Below are positions 62,094-64,000 of a DNA stretch of 64,000 nt, one piece after another. The translations under genes were made by a program, and so were the position numbers. How positions within the stretch are numbered: the first letter of the stretch is position 1; each line of letters starts with the position of its first letter. The stretch lies in NCBI RefSeq assembly GCF_036127095.1, contig NZ_CP108006.1, positions 1 to 64,000 of the forward strand, written 5' to 3'. The notes below the pieces were generated by a model. The model saw only the letters and a list, made by a program, of their open reading frames with translations. It did not search any database and was not told the origin of the DNA. This stretch comes from Streptomyces sp. NBC_00335. Lineage in GTDB: Bacteria; Actinomycetota; Actinomycetes; Streptomycetales; Streptomycetaceae.

Positions 62094-62118
62094 GAGACAG
62101 TGTTCCACTAAGGGAAAC
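62094..62118 (+). promoter_or_regulatory. GAGAC-N15-GAAAC site E
   Basis: GAGAC, AGTGTTCCACTAAGG, GAAAC, ending immediately before the ATG at 62120 and overlapping its ribosome binding site AAGGGA. One mismatch in the first pentamer. Position would let the regulator block translation start or transcription elongation. Confidence 0.6.
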
Positions 62119-62119
62119 A

Positions 62120-63481
62120 ATGACATGCGGGGGTGCGATGGCCGTCGTCATCGATGAGACGACCTTCCGTCAAGTACTGTCCCGGTGGCCCAGCGGCGTG
62201 GGGATCGTGACCACGGCCGGCGAAGACGGCTGGCACGGCATGACGGCGAGCTCGTTCAGCAGCGTCAGCCTCGCACCGCCTCTCGTCCTGGTCTGCCTGG
62301 ACCAGAGGATTCGCTCCCACGATCTCCTCCTGCGCAACGGCGTGTTCGCCGTCAACGTCCTCGGCCGGGACCACCTCGCCCTGGGCCGCAGGTTCGCGGG
62401 CATGGAGCCAGGCGTCACCGACCGCTTCGCGTCGGGAGACTGGCTCCCCGGCGCCACCGGCAGCCCCGTGCTCACGGACTCGGCCGCATGGGTCGACTGC
62501 CGCGTGCTGCACCGCTACCCCGGCGGCGACCACACCATCTTCCTCGGCGAGGTGGTGGCGGCGGGAGTACCGCGCATCACCTCTCCGCTGCTGTTCCACT
62601 CGCGCTCCTGGGGCCAGCTCGCCGATCCGCTTCCCGACCGGGTCGATCTGGCCGACTCCGGGCTGACCGACTCCGGGCTGACCGGCTCCGGGCTGGCCGG
62701 TGCGGCCGCGGGGCCCCGGGACGCCCGCCTGACCCAGGTACTGCGACGGGCAGGCATCAGGGTGCGCCTCGGGCACCTCGGCGGCGAACGCGGACAAGGT
62801 GCCGCGGCCGAGGGCGGGGGCGACGGCCTCGGCTGCACCTCGGTCCACGTCGCCGACGCCGCGGCGGCCGTCCGCGCGGCCGCAGCCGGCTCGCCCGCGG
62901 TCGAGCTCACCATCACGGCGGACGGCCACGGCACCGCCGCCGCCGACACGGTCCGGGCGATACGCGGGGCCGGGCATCCGGACACCCTTGTCGTGGCCCG
63001 GGTACGCGATGCGCTGCAGCCGGGGCTGGCCCGGGCCTGCCTGCTGACGGTGCAGCGGCTGGCCGCCGCCGGCTGCGGTGAGATCGTCCTCGAAGAGCCG
63101 GCCGAGGGCTGCCACGACACGGACGGCGCCTCGCCCCTGGAGCTGCGCCGGCTGCTCCAGGACGCGATCCCCGAGGCGGGCCCGGTCCCCCTGCGCCTCG
63201 CGTTGCGCGACCACCACGGCCTCGGCCTGGTCAACGCCCTGACCGGGATGAAGAGCGGGGTCCGCTGCTTCGACACCCACTTCGGCGGCCACGGCGGCCT
63301 GTTGTCCACCGAACGGCTGGTGCTGCTCTGCTCCCGCATGAACGTGGCCGCCCCACTCGACATCGCGGCCCTGCGCGCCCTGCGCGGCGGACCGGGCGTC
63401 CTGCGCAGGCAGCAGCGCCCGGCACCCGTGCCCCACTCCCCTGCCCAGACGGTCTCCTCCCGTGTCCCGGAATCCCAGTAA
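62120..63481 (+). CDS. Flavin reductase fused to lyase-like barrel
   Basis: 453 residues from ATG 62120 (ATG 62138 possible). Residues ~10-170 are a flavin reductase domain (FRQVLSRWPSGVGIVTTAGE, GMTASSFSSVSLAPPLVLVC, FLGEVVAAGV). Then a repeat-rich linker (about 178-195: SGLTDSGLTGSGLAG). Residues ~205-430 look like a degenerate HMG-CoA-lyase barrel: LRLALRDHHGLGLVNALTGM replaces the HFHNT metal motif, and FDTHFGGHGGLLSTERLVLL replaces the cysteine loop. The reductase half should supply FMNH2 to the ACAD-fold oxygenase next door; the barrel half has lost metal ligands and the catalytic Cys. Unusual architecture. Confidence 0.75.
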   Translation: MTCGGAMAVVIDETTFRQVLSRWPSGVGIVTTAGEDGWHGMTASSFSSVSLAPPLVLVCLDQRIRSHDLLLRNGVFAVNVLGRDHLALGRRFAGMEPGVTDRFASGDWLPGATGSPVLTDSAAWVDCRVLHRYPGGDHTIFLGEVVAAGVPRITSPLLFHSRSWGQLADPLPDRVDLADSGLTDSGLTGSGLAGAAAGPRDARLTQVLRRAGIRVRLGHLGGERGQGAAAEGGGDGLGCTSVHVADAAAAVRAAAAGSPAVELTITADGHGTAAADTVRAIRGAGHPDTLVVARVRDALQPGLARACLLTVQRLAAAGCGEIVLEEPAEGCHDTDGASPLELRRLLQDAIPEAGPVPLRLALRDHHGLGLVNALTGMKSGVRCFDTHFGGHGGLLSTERLVLLCSRMNVAAPLDIAALRALRGGPGVLRRQQRPAPVPHSPAQTVSSRVPESQ

Positions 63482-63494
63482 GGAGTCACCGCCG

Positions 63495-64000
63495 ATGACC
63501 ACGCACCAGCTCACGGGCGCGCAGCTCGTCGACCGTATGACGGCCGCCGAGCGGGCCCGCGCCGAGCGCGTCGAATCCGTGCTGCCCGCCCTTCGCGAGG
63601 CGGCCGAGGAGGCCGACGCGAAGGCCGCCTTCCCGGCGGGCCACACCGCGCTGCTGAGGGAGGCGGGGCTGCTCGGCCTCGTCGTACCCGAGGAGTTCGG
63701 CGGTCTCGGCGGAGGTCTGCGCGACCTCGCGGCGGCCACCTTCGCCATGGGGACGGCCTGCCCGTCCACGGCGCTCGCCTTCTTCTTCCACAACACCAGC
63801 GCCTCGCGCGGTCTCCTGCCCCTGGAGGCCATCCGCGCGGGCCTGTTCACCAAGGAGGAGATCCCGGTCGTCACGGCCTTCGCCGAGCGCGTGCTGACGA
63901 CGATGGCGGGGGGCTCCTGGCTCGCCAACTTCGCCAGCGAGTCCGTCAAGAGCTCGGCGGCGAACATCTCCATCGCGACCACCGCCACGCGCGGCGAGGG
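63495..64000 (+). CDS. Acyl-CoA-dehydrogenase-fold protein (partial)
   Basis: Starts ATG 63495 with AAGGAG right after the previous stop; runs off the right edge after 168 residues. N-terminal ACAD helical domain: HTALLREAGLLGLVVPEEFG, GLGGGLRDLAAATFAMGTAC, ALAFFFHNTSASRG. Next to a flavin reductase it is either a true acyl-CoA dehydrogenase or a class D flavin monooxygenase (HpaB/DszC-like), which share this fold. The missing C-terminal half would decide. Confidence 0.75.
   Translation, partial: MTTHQLTGAQLVDRMTAAERARAERVESVLPALREAAEEADAKAAFPAGHTALLREAGLLGLVVPEEFGGLGGGLRDLAAATFAMGTACPSTALAFFFHNTSASRGLLPLEAIRAGLFTKEEIPVVTAFAERVLTTMAGGSWLANFASESVKSSAANISIATTATRGE

Overview
The window is high-GC actinobacterial DNA, almost certainly from a Streptomyces or close relative. 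The signs are codon use with G/C in third positions, many GTG starts, a WhiB-family domain, HisKA_3/LuxR two-component genes, SUKH proteins, Ku and DUF6415-like fragments, and a PASTA-less Ser/Thr kinase. The first 250 bases are a dense run of short perfect hairpins with 3-nt TGC or TTC loops. They follow a GTACC motif, as in Streptomyces terminal palindromes, so the window probably starts at or very near the left end of a linear replicon.

Region 1 (1-20 kb) is a decayed subtelomeric arm. Small hypothetical and membrane genes alternate with broken ones: a truncated NlpC/P60 gene, two broken secreted DUF1524/HNH nucleases and a lipoprotein fragment, a DUF4360 tail, a Ku C-terminus, a frameshifted GNAT acetyltransferase, an IS5-type transposase tail, and a YVTN propeller with one inserted base. 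Intact genes of interest are a single-gene HNH nuclease-ATPase fusion (4917-6185), a RelE-like protein, a CPBP protease, a five-repeat tachylectin-like propeller, and a three-gene operon coding for a WhiB-domain/ECF-sigma fusion.

Region 2 (20-42 kb) is an ordinary accessory arm. It holds an ABC/FtsX exporter divergent from its sensor kinase and response regulator, a LysR/DUF1330 pair, a Ser/Thr kinase with an extracytoplasmic domain divergent from an HTH-NACHT membrane NTPase, an MFS transporter with a PLP decarboxylase, a variant initiator tRNA, a cupin/TetR pair, and two tandem SUKH genes.

Region 3 (42-64 kb) reads as one regulon. An IclR regulator (61158-61946) lies among genes for two family III CoA-transferases, a cyclic-amide hydrolase, a kynurenine-formamidase-like cyclase, MmgE/PrpD, a CitE-like lyase, an isochorismatase-type amidase, an HMG-CoA-lyase-like enzyme, a flavin reductase fused to a second, degenerate lyase-like barrel, and an acyl-CoA-dehydrogenase-fold protein cut by the window edge. 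Six copies of a 25-bp GAAAC-N15-GAAAC type motif lie in front of these genes. They also lie in front of a secreted hydrolase and a six-gene cell-surface operon.

That surface operon (50508-57512) is the most novel system seen. It encodes a WxL-like protein, a DUF916-type WxL-interacting protein, two further anchored Ig/neocarzinostatin-like proteins, a membrane protein fused to a degenerate ABC ATPase, and a protein with an LPQTG sortase motif. The last five genes overlap by 4 nt each. A 16-bp hairpin and a 9-bp tandem repeat separate the first gene from the rest. It resembles the Firmicutes Csc/WxL surface complexes, but in an actinomycete and with an added pseudo-ABC component.
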